Origin: Heterodera schachtii
Lineage: Eukaryota; Nematoda; Chromadorea; Rhabditida; Heteroderidae
Reading direction: 5' to 3'
Length of the DNA stretch: 64,000 nucleotides
Assembly (NCBI GenBank): GCA_023374025.1
Contig: SIJG01000099.1
Location: 412,906 to 476,905, forward strand
The notes beneath the pieces were generated by a model. The model was not told the origin of the DNA. It saw nothing but the letters and a program-made list of their open reading frames with translations, and ran no database searches. Positions 10,826 to 22,300 of the stretch are shown piece by piece. The translations under genes and the position numbers were made by a program. Every line of letters starts with the position of its first letter. The stretch's first letter is position 1.

Positions 10826-12488
10826 GAGCCGATAACGGAGTATTTGATTGCTGTTGCTGTTGCTGAAGTTTCATGATTTATTGGGATTTATTGATCAGTT
10901 GGTAATTTGTCATTGTTTCCATATTTTGAGAAAAATGTTAACAATTTATGTGATAAAATTAGATAATTATTCAAAAAATTATTTCTTCCACAAACCCACA
11001 AAAATTCTCATTTATGGGTCAATAAACTTAACTAAATCTAGCTAATTTTATAAATAATCCTGACGGCGCCTAATAGCGCCAATGGAAAATTAATTTTATT
11101 TTAAAAAAAAATTTTTGAAAATTTAAAAAATAATTTTAAAAAAATTTAAAGTTCTTTCATTAGAAGATGGTTGATAAAATTTTTTATTTTAAAGAATTTT
11201 ATTCCAAAAAATTGTTTTTGTCATTCCCGGGACTCCGTCCCAGGCTTTTAGTCACAATAAGCCACGTAATTAAATATTTAATGAAAAAAAGACAAAATCT
11301 ATGACGAATTCGAAAAAAAGTATAAAGGAACGATTTTTTTTATTTCAGTTGAAAATAATTAACTAATTTTTGATTTGCATTTTTTCTTGGAAATGACTCG
11401 GTCCCATTTGAAAACAAGTCCGGTCCCGGTTTTTCACAACGGTCCGTGCAATTCTAGTTTTTAAAAGGAAATCATTAAAAATTCCGACTCAAAAACCCAC
11501 ATATTTACCCAAAAAATGACAAAAAAAGTTGTATAAAACCTTAAAATTAATTAAATCGGACAACTTTCTCACTGTATCCAATTGTAAATAAGTTATATTC
11601 ATTTTTAAATATAAACGTTTTTAATTCCAAGAGGCAAATTTTGCAAAGGATTATCCTCCTCATTTTTATATAATTAGTTACCGATTTAGATTCAAGGTAC
11701 TTACACTGGTGGAAAAAAGTCTTTTACCAAAGCTGCAAAATTTGCTCAGTGGTGATTTTTGTAATTAATAATTGTCAAATATACTAGTTGTAAGCCCTTT
11801 TTGTAGCAATATCTGTGCTCTATTGGTATGCAAAATTTTATCAAATTTTGTTCACAACCATTTGAAATATTGGGACCGGAACAGGAACTGATCACTTTTG
11901 GGACGGAAAAAGTCTTTTACCAGACTTAAAAAATTATTTCAAAATGCTCATAAAAATGCAAATAATTCATGCAGGCTTTTGTTTTGATGCTGAACAAAAA
12001 AGTCTTTTACACCGACTTGATCAGAATACTCCTTCATAGTGATCGGGACACTATGAAATACCCTGAAAATTGGGGAAATTTTAAAAAAAAATTCCTAGGG
12101 GTTTGGGAAATTTTTCTATAAAAATAAGCAATCCCACTGGAAAAAGCACCAAATTCTCTACTGGGATGTTTTTGACCATTGACCAGTAAATACTGTATTG
12201 GTAATGTGTGCTTAGTCCCCTACCACTTTTGAAAAAATAATAAAAATTTAAAAAGTCGTGTAAAAGGTCTTCGCCTTCCTGGGAGTTTTCGAGGTCTCTT
12301 ATCTATAGATTCTAACATAAAAATAAATTTTGAAAATGTGAATTTTCGACTTTTTGTTCGAATTTAGTCGGATTTAACCAAAACTGATGTTATATTCCTT
12401 TTCAGTGCATAAAACTACGCTAGAAGTGTATTTAAAAAAATATTTTCAGTGAGGGTCAAAACGTATATTGTAGAACATAAAAGGTATC
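10826..12488. other. AT-rich intergenic region
   Basis: No coding exon was recognised. The phrase aaaagtcttttac recurs at about 11,715, 11,907 and 11,999, suggesting a degenerate local repeat. The segment at about 12,010-12,050 (cttgatcagaatactccttcat) resembles about 46,020-46,050, so it is part of a dispersed repeat. Confidence 0.5.
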
Positions 12489-12559
12489 TTGCCCGGTGGG
12501 ACTCGAACCCACGACCCCAGCAATCAGTGCCGTGCTCTAACCAACTGAGCTACGGGCGC
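12489..12559 (-). pseudogene. tRNA pseudogene, tRNA-Ile(GAT)-like
   Basis: Read on the minus strand this has a standard D arm (GCTCAGTTGGTTAGAGC) and a perfect T arm (GTGGG-TTCGAGT-CCCAC), so box A and box B are both good. The anticodon region around CTGATTG resembles tRNA-Ile with GAT, but it is two bases shorter than expected and the loop does not close as seven bases. The two outermost acceptor pairs (G1-A72 and C2-A71) are mismatched. I therefore call a pseudogene or tRNA-derived repeat rather than a working tRNA. Confidence 0.6.
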
Positions 12560-12567
12560 TACTTTTA

Positions 12568-12803
12568 TATGAAACGATGCCTTCTTCAGCTAACAACACA
12601 ACATACAGCAGGAGATGGACAAAAAAAAGAAAAGAAATAAGCGAGTGAATGGGAAACGCGAAGATGGAAAAATTTTTCGTCCATTGATTGCCCTTGGGGT
12701 GTGTGACCTTTGGGCTCCTCCATTTTCCATCTGCGCATTTCCCATTCACTCACTCCTTTTTTTTGTGTCCATCTGCTAATGTTAGAGCTGAAGAGGCATC
12801 ATT
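12568..12803. repeat. Imperfect palindrome of about 235 bp
   Basis: The sequence from about 12,568 (gatgccttcttcagctaac, agcaggagatggac, gtgaatgggaaacgcgaaga) is repeated in inverted orientation up to about 12,803 (tcttcccattcac-like, gtccatctgct, gctgaagaggcatc). The centre is near 12,695. The inverted-duplication breakpoint lies inside it, because the right arm of that duplication carries only one half (about 42,505-42,640). Confidence 0.65.
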
Positions 12804-13908
12804 TTGAGCATAGTTTTACCATTTCACAGAAAATGCCATAGTTTTGACTGCTTTTGGCATTTTTCTTCCAATTTTTTGAAGAAAAATGAATTGGACCTGC
12901 TTAAAAATTATTAATCGTTAAACGAGTAAATGATGTTTTTAGTTTTTCTTAGCATTTAAAAATGGGTCTTAAACTATTTTTGATACTGAAAATGTCGGAC
13001 AATCCAAAAGAAGCGGAAAACAAATGGACAAAGAAATGTAATTTAATAAAAATAATAATTTACGATTTTATTTAATTTAAAAATTATTTAAATAATAATT
13101 TAACATATTTATTTAATAAATTTCATTTTTCTGCTCCATTTGTCCCGCTGATTGGCACGCGGTGTTCAATTTGCTGCCGCCTTCTCAACTCGGCCTTGGC
13201 ATTGCGTTGGTCAGCAGCCGATTTGACGGACGAGTGGACGAACACTTTAAAACACGCAAATGGACGCTCTACTATATGGAAATTTGCTGCAAAATTGACG
13301 AGAATGGGGCCAAGGAAATGGAAATTAAAAAGATGGAAAAAAGCCCTAATTGGGGTTGGAAAATTTTGCCAATTCCGCAGAAGCCATTGTCTAACAACAT
13401 CATCGGATTTCACCGCATACATATAAAGTATTGAAAACAGTGAGTGTTGGTCGAAGCAGGAAATTTCACGGGATTTGAGACAGAGACTCGACTCAGTGGC
13501 TTTAGTCCTCAAAAAACTCGAGTCTTTTCTTGAATTGAAGCGCCGAGTTCTCAGGCATCACTGAAATGTAAATTTACAATATAGCTTTTAAATTTTTATT
13601 GGTTTAAACCAGGGGTGCGATCGACAAATTTTTAAAATCAGAACATCGAGCCCAAAAAATCAGATTTTGGGATCGAAAATCAGAACATTTTGCAAAATTG
13701 CTTCAAATCAGTTTTTTTACAATTTATTCGATCAAAAATGTATTAAAATTTATATTTTTCGCCAACAATTACATCTTTAATGATTTTTGTGAGGTTTAGC
13801 AAATCGTAAATTTCAGTACACTCGGGATGAAAAAATTAGATTTTTAAGAATTTTTTTGCGGCGCATTTTTCCAAAAAAACTTTTGATGAATGGGCGAGAG
13901 AAGAGGCT

Positions 13909-13934
13909 CCGGCGGTGCCGATAGGCGCCGCTGG
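13909..13934 (+). repeat. GC hairpin module, copy inside MITE (1)
   Basis: CCGGCGGTGCC-GATA-GGCGCCGCTGG forms an almost perfect 11-bp stem with a 4-base loop. It is preceded by a GCGGCGC-TTTTTCC-AAAAAAACTTTT flank shared with the copies at 14,093 and 46,320. Confidence 0.75.
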
Positions 13935-14092
13935 AAAAATTTTTGTAATTTCGTTCGGATTTCTTAACAGATTTTTACCAAAAAAGGCCAATTTTCTCAA
14001 TAAATTAAAAGTCAAGCGACGACTTTTTTGCTTAAAAACGCTTTTTTTGCGGAGCTTTTTTTAAAAAAATTTTGGAGGGAGGGACAGAGGGT

Positions 14093-14118
14093 CCGGCGGT
14101 GCCGATAGGCGCCGCCGG
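14093..14118 (+). repeat. GC hairpin module, copy inside MITE (2)
   Basis: CCGGCGGTGCC-GATA-GGCGCCGCCGG forms an 11-bp stem in which the only irregularity is a G-T (G-U) pair. The two copies within one MITE suggest internal duplication of a roughly 150-bp module. Confidence 0.75.
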
Positions 14119-16356
14119 GAAAAATTTTGCGATTTTTAATGCGATTTGTTAACAGATTTTTGTCAAAAAACGACCAAATTTTGCAACAAATCTTATATTT
14201 TTCTTGATAAAAAGTGACATTATGCCACAAAATTTCAAAATATGAGTTTATCTAAGAAATCAGAACAAATTTTGGTCGCTATCCCAAAATCAGAACATTT
14301 CTGACAAATCAGAACATTTTTATTTTATCAGATTTGGACCCTCCAAATCAGAACATTTCTGATAAATCAGAACAGATCGCACCCCTGGTTTAAACATAAA
14401 ATAGGCGAATTTTCAAAAATTAGCCCAATTTATATTAATTAGTCAGTTTAATGAGCCCAATTTGTCTTTTGAAAACAATTTGTGACGAATTGCACTCCGC
14501 TTGAAAAATTCTTTATTTTTTTAGGTTTTTAAATTTAACACCCATTTTATATTGAAAAATTCTAAGAATTTTACAGAAGGGAAGCAGTGACCCGTCCAAA
14601 AAATGACAAAATTTATCAGATTATACATCGGTTCCGCATTACTTTTCAGTTACATTGACCACAATGTTGTCGCTTTTCTGCGCCGTTTTCTTCCAAATTT
14701 TGCCTCTTTTGGCACAAATTTGGAGATTCAAACGGAAAGTGACCGCGTTTTGGCGTTCGTTGTGCGCAACATTTGGCCAATGTTACGCAGCGAAATTCGC
14801 GCCATTGAATTTACCCACCACAACAATTTGCACCATTTTCGTCAATTTTCCTCGTCCATTCTGCGCGATTGCCAAACCCTTCACTCAGTGTCTTCCTATG
14901 GACAGTTTCCCGCTTTTCCCGCCGACGACAGTGCCACGGCGACGGATTGCCAAGCGTAGGCCAAATGGTTACTGTGCTCGCCCCCTCGTCCGGACGGTTC
15001 GCCGCGAATGTCTTGTTGTGAGCTCGAATCCACTGAGCAGGAGTACCAACTGGCACCAAAAATAGACGAATTTAAAGCGGTAATTAAATTCATTACCTAA
15101 TGGGAAAGGATGGCATTACCAAAGCCAAAAATGAGTTGACGTCAATTCACTCTAATTATAAAATTTCAATTAGTTTTAGTTTGAACTGGTTAGGCATGAA
15201 AAACCTGTATTTTCTGGGTAATGCCAAGTTATGAATAATTTTCTGTCAAAAATTTTCTATTTGATATTTGCAAAAAAAGATTATTTTTGAAAAGCCAGGT
15301 CTAGGACTTGAAGTTAAGGAATTTTTAAGATATTCACGACATATTTCTTTTTTATTATGGAAAAAATTAAGGATATCAATCACCCCTTAAATGCGCATGA
15401 TCGAATTTCAGGCCTTTTTGGATGCTTCTTCCCCTGCAAATTTCATCATTAACATTTGTCTCGTTTCGCTTGCTCACACTTCGATTTTGCCATTCGATTT
15501 GACGAATGATTTGACGGGAGAGCGAATGGTACTGACAAAGACAGTACTCGAGTACGGGCTGGTTACTGTACCTGAATACGTTACGAAATTTGTGATGGTC
15601 CGTTCTCCGATGTGCCGCGATGAGAACAAATGGGCCAAATGGGAGAAGGAAGCAGAGGAATGGGAGGACAACATGAACCAGCGAAATCGAAACCGAATTT
15701 TCATTCATGTCGATGAAGAAAATTTGGATGATCGGTCAGTGATATATATATATATTTTTATTCACAAGCAATGCGTACCAATGCCCAAAAACGGAAGGAT
15801 TCAAAAATTCTCCAGAAATCTAGGAAATTTTCTGAAAAGCGGTCCGTACTCAGATGGATTTAGTTTTATTTTTCAAAATCTTTAATTCGTCTTTTGTTTT
15901 TAGACTTCTCGACACCTTAATGATCAACAGCAGAAGTGACTTTGTGCGTGTTCACCTTGAACTATTTTAGTGTTTTACGAATATTTTCTCAAATTACTAA
16001 CTAAATGAAACGAACTATAAAAGTTAATCAAAAATAAAATATTTCGGTAAAAGTGTCATTTTTTTTTATTAATGCGAGCAAAAAATATAATAATTCAGGC
16101 TTTAATAAGCCGAGTTTGATTTTAAATTAAGGAAAAGCCATTCCAAGACAAAACAAGGGATCGATATTTAATGGGTGAAATCCAAAAAGAATTCACTAAA
16201 TTTGGAGAATACAAAAAGGTTGAGAAAATGTATTCACGGGATCTGGATTTATGAGAAAAACTGGGACCAAGACTGAGTGAGACTAACGCTTGGACCACAA
16301 CTCCGTGATTGACCAAAGCAAATTTTAGAGAAATAATTTGAAAATTTTATCAAATA

Positions 16357-18726
16357 TTTTCTAATTAACTTGTCATTCTTTCACCTATTTCCGTCGCCAA
16401 TCGAGCTGAAACTCAAATCCTCTACTGGGGGTGCTAACTTTTGATCACTACCGAACACATACATGAAGGAGTGATCTGCTGATGGTGCAATTGGCTCTTT
16501 TGATCAGCATCGAAAGTTTATATTAGCATAAATTTTTCAAGTGCATAAAAAAGTTGGTACATGTTTGAAATTTGTGCTATAATTTTGGAACATTAAATTT
16601 GGCCAATTTTGAGAAAAATTCCATTTTTTTCTTCTGCAAGGGTATTTTGTAAAAATGGTCAATTATATTGACGAGAAATTTCACAGAAAATTTTTTGTTT
16701 AGTATTCATAGAATATTTTATAAATTCGAAAAAAAATTTTAGAAGCTGATAGCGCAGGTTAGAAATATAATTTAAAAAAATTTTTAATTGGTCTTTTTAG
16801 TAAAAAAAATGTGAATATTTTTATTTATTTTATGGTCACTGAGAACAAACTTTTTAAATGAAATTGAACAACAACAGATAAAGCATTTTGTCACACGTTC
16901 ATTCTTACTGCAAAACACCAAACAACTCACTGGGCAACCATGTGATTGTACAGTCCGTTCGTCGCCTGTGGAATAATAAATTAATGTTTTATCGAAATTT
17001 TAATTAAATAAAATGTTTAAATATCAATATATTAAATATCGAATTTGAAAATGAATTAATTATTTTGAAAAGCCAGAACAAATAGGTTGAAAAACCAAAA
17101 ACTTTTGAATTTTTGTCCATTGGTATCTAACCGATTCAATTGCCAAACAAAGACGGGACATAACCCCCAACAATTCGTGCATAATCATTTCACGGTCCAT
17201 TGCAAAGGGAAAGTGTATTCTGACGATGTCATACGCCTAAAACCAAATGAACCAAAAGATGCTCAAATCTATGGCAAAACTCATTTTACCATATTCTCGT
17301 TGTTCAAAACGTGCCGAATCTCAAAACTCTGTTGGCACGGGGCATTCAAAATTCATCAGAATTGTGAATGATCAGACATACGTATTTGGAATTAGATAAA
17401 AGTGCCATTTTTGGATTAAAATAAATGCTATTTTTAATGGAATTCAAATCCCGGATATTTCATATCAAATGCAAGGCAAAAAAAGCCAAAAATGCTTATG
17501 TGCATGTATTCAATGAAGAGAGTCCTATTTCAAATTTTGCTTAATTCCGAGGGTTCGGCCCCTTTTAGTTTTTCATAGAAAAATAAAAATGCCAAATAGG
17601 AAAATTAGCCTTTTGGGCAGAAAGGATAAAAAAGCAACTAAATATTCTATAAAAGTTTCGCATTCAGAGGGATCATGGGCTGTAATCCCTCCCACTCAAA
17701 ACAAAAATGCCCGCAGGGCTCTGATTACAAATTTTGAGCTGGAAAAAATATGTATTGTAAATCAATGCGGTAAGGATTTAATTGGAACCCCACTTCTCTT
17801 GAATATCTTTTTCAAGAAGAGTGGAGAGACCACCTAAACTTTTGCCAAAAATATTTTTTTTTATAAAAATCCCTTTAAACCCACCAAATGATATTTCGAC
17901 TGTCCTTCGGGAATCAATGCATCGTCCAACGCAACAATCACATAAAAGAAGCACTGAGTTTATTCCTCTGTTAGTTTCGAATAATCGTCGAATCTCGGCT
18001 CTCAAAGCTTCGTTTGTTGCAAACTTTCGTGGAAGAATTGAGAAAGCCTGTAAAATAGTTGCAAATATTCACCATTTAAAAATTAAATAATGATAAATTC
18101 CGGAAAGCACAAGCATATAATATTGTTGCAAACATACTCTTCTGTACCCGGTCAGACGATTATGAAGGTGTGATTTTTCGAATGTCTGAAAAGGGATGTG
18201 TAAATCACATACACCTGATTTTGAGTGTTAAGGATTGGATATAACTCACTGATCGATTCCCAGCCCGCCCCCCTCCTTTTAGCTGAAAATTTTTTCTTTC
18301 AAAAGGTTTAAAATATGTCTTCAGTGGGGGGGGGGGGCGGGGCTGAGAGTCATTTACCACGAATATGAGGCCTAATCCAAGTCCCAAATCTAACAAAAGA
18401 CCGAAAACACAAAATTTGTTTTTTTTTGTTCGAGTATAAATGCCATTTTAGATGTGCCAATGGTTTGTGGCTAATTTTTGCTTGTTTTAATCAATTTTTG
18501 AACAATAGACTTTTGGTTTAAGTTCGGGATTCGGAATAGGCAAAAAAGAAAGCCATATTCGTGATAAGAAACACCAAAAACAACTCGAAAGCATGTTTTG
18601 ATTTCAGATAAAAAGAAAGGCATGGGTTCCTTCGGCAGGCATTATTGTGTAACATGGGTTAGAACACAATTAATTTAAGTTCGACTTGAGACTTACCAAT
18701 ATATCTACGGGGACGAAGTCCATAAT
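16357..18726. other. Spacer between F-box arm and Polinton; repeat fragments
   Basis: No complete gene was recognised. A plus-strand frame at 17,087-17,371 (FCPLVSNRFNCQTKTGHN ...) may be a relic exon of an F-box-associated gene, but the match is weak. The segment at about 17,360-17,650 is a copy of about 9600-9850. Frames at 17,589-17,837 and 17,821-18,090 lack recognisable domains. A G run lies at about 18,327-18,336. All of this is separated from the right arm's spacer (39,147-39,716) by the Polinton insertion. Confidence 0.45.
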
Positions 18727-18732
18727 GCAGCT

Positions 18733-19378
18733 AGTAGTAAGAGACTGTGATTTGTCCGGATTACGGTAGCCCCCCATACCTATGGGATGGCTGCAGGCCA
18801 ACTGAGCGCCAGCCATTTGAGCGCCGCCAAGTGAGCGCGGGCCATTTGAGCGCCAAAATTTTTCAGTACCGAAGCCAAAACCTATTGCGCGACTTTTTTT
18901 TGCTGCGCGACTTTATGCAAATTTTTTATTGATTTTTTTGCTAACCCAAACCTATTGCAGGGGGTGCGCGACTTTTTCTTACTGCGCGACTTTTTTCAAG
19001 TGCGCGACTTTATGCAAATTATTTTATTGATTTTTTCTTGCAAATCCAAACCTATTGCAGTGGTGCGCGACTTTTTCTTACTGCGCGACTTTTTTCAAGT
19101 GCGCGACTTTATGCAAATTATTTTAATTTAATTTTAAATTATTTAAACATCTTAAAGGTCAAAGACGTTGAATTTAAATTCATTTAAAATTCATCAAAAA
19201 TTCCCCGCACCAAGCGGATCCGAACCCCAGAGGGGGCGGCCAGACTGACGCACTAACCACTCGGCCACATTGGCAATGGATAATAAACATTAATTTGCTC
19301 TCATAAAGGGAAAAATTCACGTCACCAGCGGGGGAGGGGGGCGAGAGCGTGCGGCGAGAAGGGGGCGGGGTCAAATAG
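18733..19378 (-). repeat. Left terminal inverted repeat of the Polinton
   Basis: About 646 bp matching, in inverted orientation, the outer part of the right-end unit. From the outer end it contains an inverted-repeat block built on tggcgctcaaatggc, then a minisatellite with recurrent gtcgcgcacttgaaaaaa and agtcgcgcagtaagaaaa phrases, then a tRNA-like sequence and a GC-rich block. It stops at ggtcaaata where the satellite begins. The right-end unit continues about 105 bp further inward, so this terminus was truncated at the satellite junction. Confidence 0.85.
19205..19275 (-). repeat. tRNA-Ser-like sequence in left terminus
   Basis: On the minus strand GCCAATGTGGCCGAGTGGTTA carries a box A-type sequence (TGGCCGAGTGG) and GGTTCGGATCC is a good box B, 45-50 bases downstream. 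The T stem and anticodon stem pair poorly, so this is tRNA-derived rather than a working tRNA. It may provide an RNA polymerase III promoter inside the terminus. Confidence 0.6.
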
Positions 19379-19380
19379 TC

Positions 19381-22300
19381 GCCTGAATACTGTCATATTA
19401 TACGCGTTTGTTTGGCAGTTCTAGCGAGATTCTGAAAATAATTTTTCAAATTATAGATATTAAGCTACAGTTTCCAAATGAATAATTTTTTTGAAATGGC
19501 GATATATGTTTTTCTTAAATCCTTTTTTACTGTTTCTTTTTGAAGCGCAAAATTGTAGAAACATTATAAAATGCATTTTCTAACATAAATTATGTAGACC
19601 AAAAATAAATAAATTACAATCAATAAACAATACGGGTGGGAAAATTTATTATTTTGAAACCCATTTCTTGGGAGTTTTAGCGTGGGTTCTAAAAAATAAA
19701 GGCTGAGTTCCCATACGGGAGGCAAAGATTTAGATAGGAATGAATTTTTTATGTTTTGCGAAGATATCTTTGAGAAATTCATTTTTTGTCCATTAAAATT
19801 TTAATTGCATTTCAAAAATTTTACTCTGAAGAATGTTTTGTTTGTTAATAATATGGAATATTAATTAGTTAATTGAAACGCCTCTTAAATGTTGTTTGTA
19901 CATGTGATTTTCCAATAAAACTGTTCAAATTAGTCTTGGTTCTCTAGAATAATAAGAAACTGCTATTGCGCAATAATCATATAGCCTAATGAGCAGTTAT
20001 TGATATTTGCTCTATGACATTCACCAATGGAATGTTGGAATGTGAAAGGGAATTAAATTGTTAAGTTGCCTGAATACTGTCATATTATACGCGTTTGTTT
20101 GGCAGTTCTAGCGAGATTCTGAAAATAATTTTTCAAATTATAGATATTAAGCTACAGTTTCCAAATGAATAATTTTTTTGAAATGGCGATATATGTTTTT
20201 CTTAAATCCTTTTTTACTGTTTCTTTTTGAAGCGCAAAATTGTAGAAACATTATAAAATGCATTTTCTAACATAAATTATGTAGACCAAAAATAAATAAA
20301 TTACAATCAATAAACAATACGGGTGGGAAAATTTATTATTTTGAAACCCATTTCTTGGGAGTTTTAGCGTGGGTTCTAAAAAATAAAGGCTGAGTTCCCA
20401 TACGGGAGGCAAAGATTTAGATAGGAATGAATTTTTTATGTTTTGCGAAGATATCTTTGAGAAATTCATTTTTTGTCCATTAAAATTTTAATTGCATTTC
20501 AAAAATTTTACTCTGAAGAATGTTTTGTTTGTTAATAATATGGAATATTAATTAGTTAATTGAAACGCCTCTTAAATGTTGTTTGTACATGTGATTTTCC
20601 AATAAAACTGTTCAAATTAGTCTTGGTTCTCTAGAATAATAAGAAACTGCTATTGCGCAATAATCATATAGCCTAATGAGCAGTTATTGATATTTGCTCT
20701 ATGACATTCACCAATGGAATGTTGGAATGTGAAAGGGAATTAAATTGTTAAGTTGCCTGAATACTGTCATATTATACGCGTTTGTTTGGCAGTTCTAGCG
20801 AGATTCTGAAAATAATTTTTCAAATTATAGATATTAAGCTACAGTTTCCAAATGAATAATTTTTTTGAAATGGCGATATATGTTTTTCTTAAATCCTTTT
20901 TTACTGTTTCTTTTTGAAGCGCAAAATTGTAGAAACATTATAAAATGCATTTTCTAACATAAATTATGTAGACCAAAAATAAATAAATTACAATCAATAA
21001 ACAATACGGGTGGGAAAATTTATTATTTTGAAACCCATTTCTTGGGAGTTTTAGCGTGGGTTCTAAAAAATAAAGGCTGAGTTCCCATACGGGAGGCAAA
21101 GATTTAGATAGGAATGAATTTTTTATGTTTTGCGAAGATATCTTTGAGAAATTCATTTTTTGTCCATTAAAATTTTAATTGCATTTCAAAAATTTTACTC
21201 TGAAGAATGTTTTGTTTGTTAATAATATGGAATATTAATTAGTTAATTGAAACGCCTCTTAAATGTTGTTTGTACATGTGATTTTCCAATAAAACTGTTC
21301 AAATTAGTCTTGGTTCTCTAGAATAATAAGAAACTGCTATTGCGCAATAATCATATAGCCTAATGAGCAGTTATTGATATTTGCTCTATGACATTCACCA
21401 ATGGAATGTTGGAATGTGAAAGGGAATTAAATTGTTAAGTCGCCTGAATACTGTCATATTATACGCGTTTCTTTGGCAGTTCTGGCGAGATTCTGAAAAT
21501 AATTTTTCAAATTATAGATATTAAGCTACAGTTTCCAAATGAATATTTTTTTTGAAATGGCGATATATGTTTTTCTTAAATCTTTTTTTACTGTTTCTTT
21601 CTGAAGCGCAAAATTGTAGAAACATTATAAAATGCATTTTCTAACATAAATTATGTAGACCAAAAATAAATAAATTACAATCAATAAACAATACGCGTGG
21701 GAAAATTTATTATTTTGAAACCCATTTCTTGGGAGTTTTAGCGTGGGTTCTAAAAAACAAAGGCTGAATTCCCATACGGGAGGCAAAGATTTAGATAGGA
21801 ATGATTTTTTATGTTTTGCGAAGATATCTTTGATAAATTCATTTTTTGGCCATTAAAATTTAAATTGCATTTCAAAAATTTTACTATGAAGAGTATTTTG
21901 TTTGTTAATAATATGGAATATTAATTAGTTAATTGAAACGCCTCTTAAATGTTGTTTGTACATGTGATTTTCCAATAAAACTGTTCAAATTAGTCTTGGT
22001 TCTCTAGAATAATAAGAAACTGCTATTGCGCAATAATCATATAGCCTAATGAGCAGTTATTGATATTTGCTCTATGACATTCACCAATGGAATGTTGGAA
22101 TGTGAAAGGGAATTAAATTGTTAAGTCGCCTGAATTGTCATATTATACGCGTTTCTTTGGCAGTTCTAGCGAGATTCTGAAAATAATTTTTCAAATTATA
22201 GATATTAAGCTACAGTTTCCAAATGAATAATTTTTTTGAAATGGCGATATATGTTTTTCTTAAATCCTTTTTTACTGTTTCTTTTTGAAGCGCAAAATTG

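Larger units (their letters stand above)
13602..14395. mobile_element. hAT-type MITE, 778 bp, with 8-bp target duplication
   Basis: The element occupies 13,610-14,387. It starts CAGGGGTGCGATC and ends GATCGCACCCCTG, perfect inverted termini of at least 13 bp. It is flanked by the direct repeat gtttaaac (13,602-13,609 and 14,388-14,395). The right duplication arm has an uninterrupted single gtttaaac at about 41,700-41,707, i.e. an empty site. An 8-bp duplication and CAGGGGTG-type ends are typical of the hAT superfamily. There is no transposase. Inside are two GC hairpin modules. A 72-residue frame at 14,012-14,230 is not credible as a gene. Confidence 0.88.
13126..15970 (+). pseudogene. F-box-associated gene copy, premature TAG (left)
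   Basis: Member of an F-box-associated family that I recognise as expanded in cyst nematodes; such proteins usually act as substrate adaptors in SCF ubiquitin ligases. Exons: about 13,126-13,427 (FNLLPPSQLGLGIALVSSRFD, then VDEHFKTRKW), 14,650-15,079 (YIDHNVVAFLRRF ... NIWPMLRSEIRAI), 15,412-15,734 (PFDLTNDLTGERM ... KWAKWEKEAEEW) and 15,904-15,970. All junction phases agree. The first exon's start is unresolved; an upstream exon may exist. In exon 2 a TAG (14,957-14,959) interrupts DCQA-stop-AKWLLC, yet the frame stays open and family-like afterwards. The identical TAG is present in the right-hand copy. Intron 1 contains a MITE. I therefore call a pseudogene, although downstream frame conservation leaves read-through or a truncated protein possible. 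Confidence 0.7.
12682..16356 (+). repeat. Left arm of inverted duplication with F-box gene
   Basis: This segment matches 39,717-42,640 in inverted orientation. The arms are about 2.9 kb each once the 778-bp MITE in this arm is removed. They contain the F-box-associated gene, its introns and flanks, including the sequence around 16,130-16,330 matched by about 39,760-39,950. Homology ends near 12,682 inside the palindrome and fades near 16,356. The arms are now separated by about 23.4 kb, mostly the Polinton. Confidence 0.8.

Noticed and set aside
12449..12640. 63-residue frame containing RWDSNPRP
   Set aside because: This is the translation of the tRNA-like sequence on the other strand.
13123..13512. 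129-residue minus-strand frame, also present as 41,799-42,188 plus
   Set aside because: It is antisense to F-box exon 1, which has the family motifs; conservation in both arms only reflects the duplication.
17087..18090. Possible genes in the spacer left of the Polinton
   Set aside because: Frames are short, have no clear domain and overlap dispersed repeats; I could not build a splice model.
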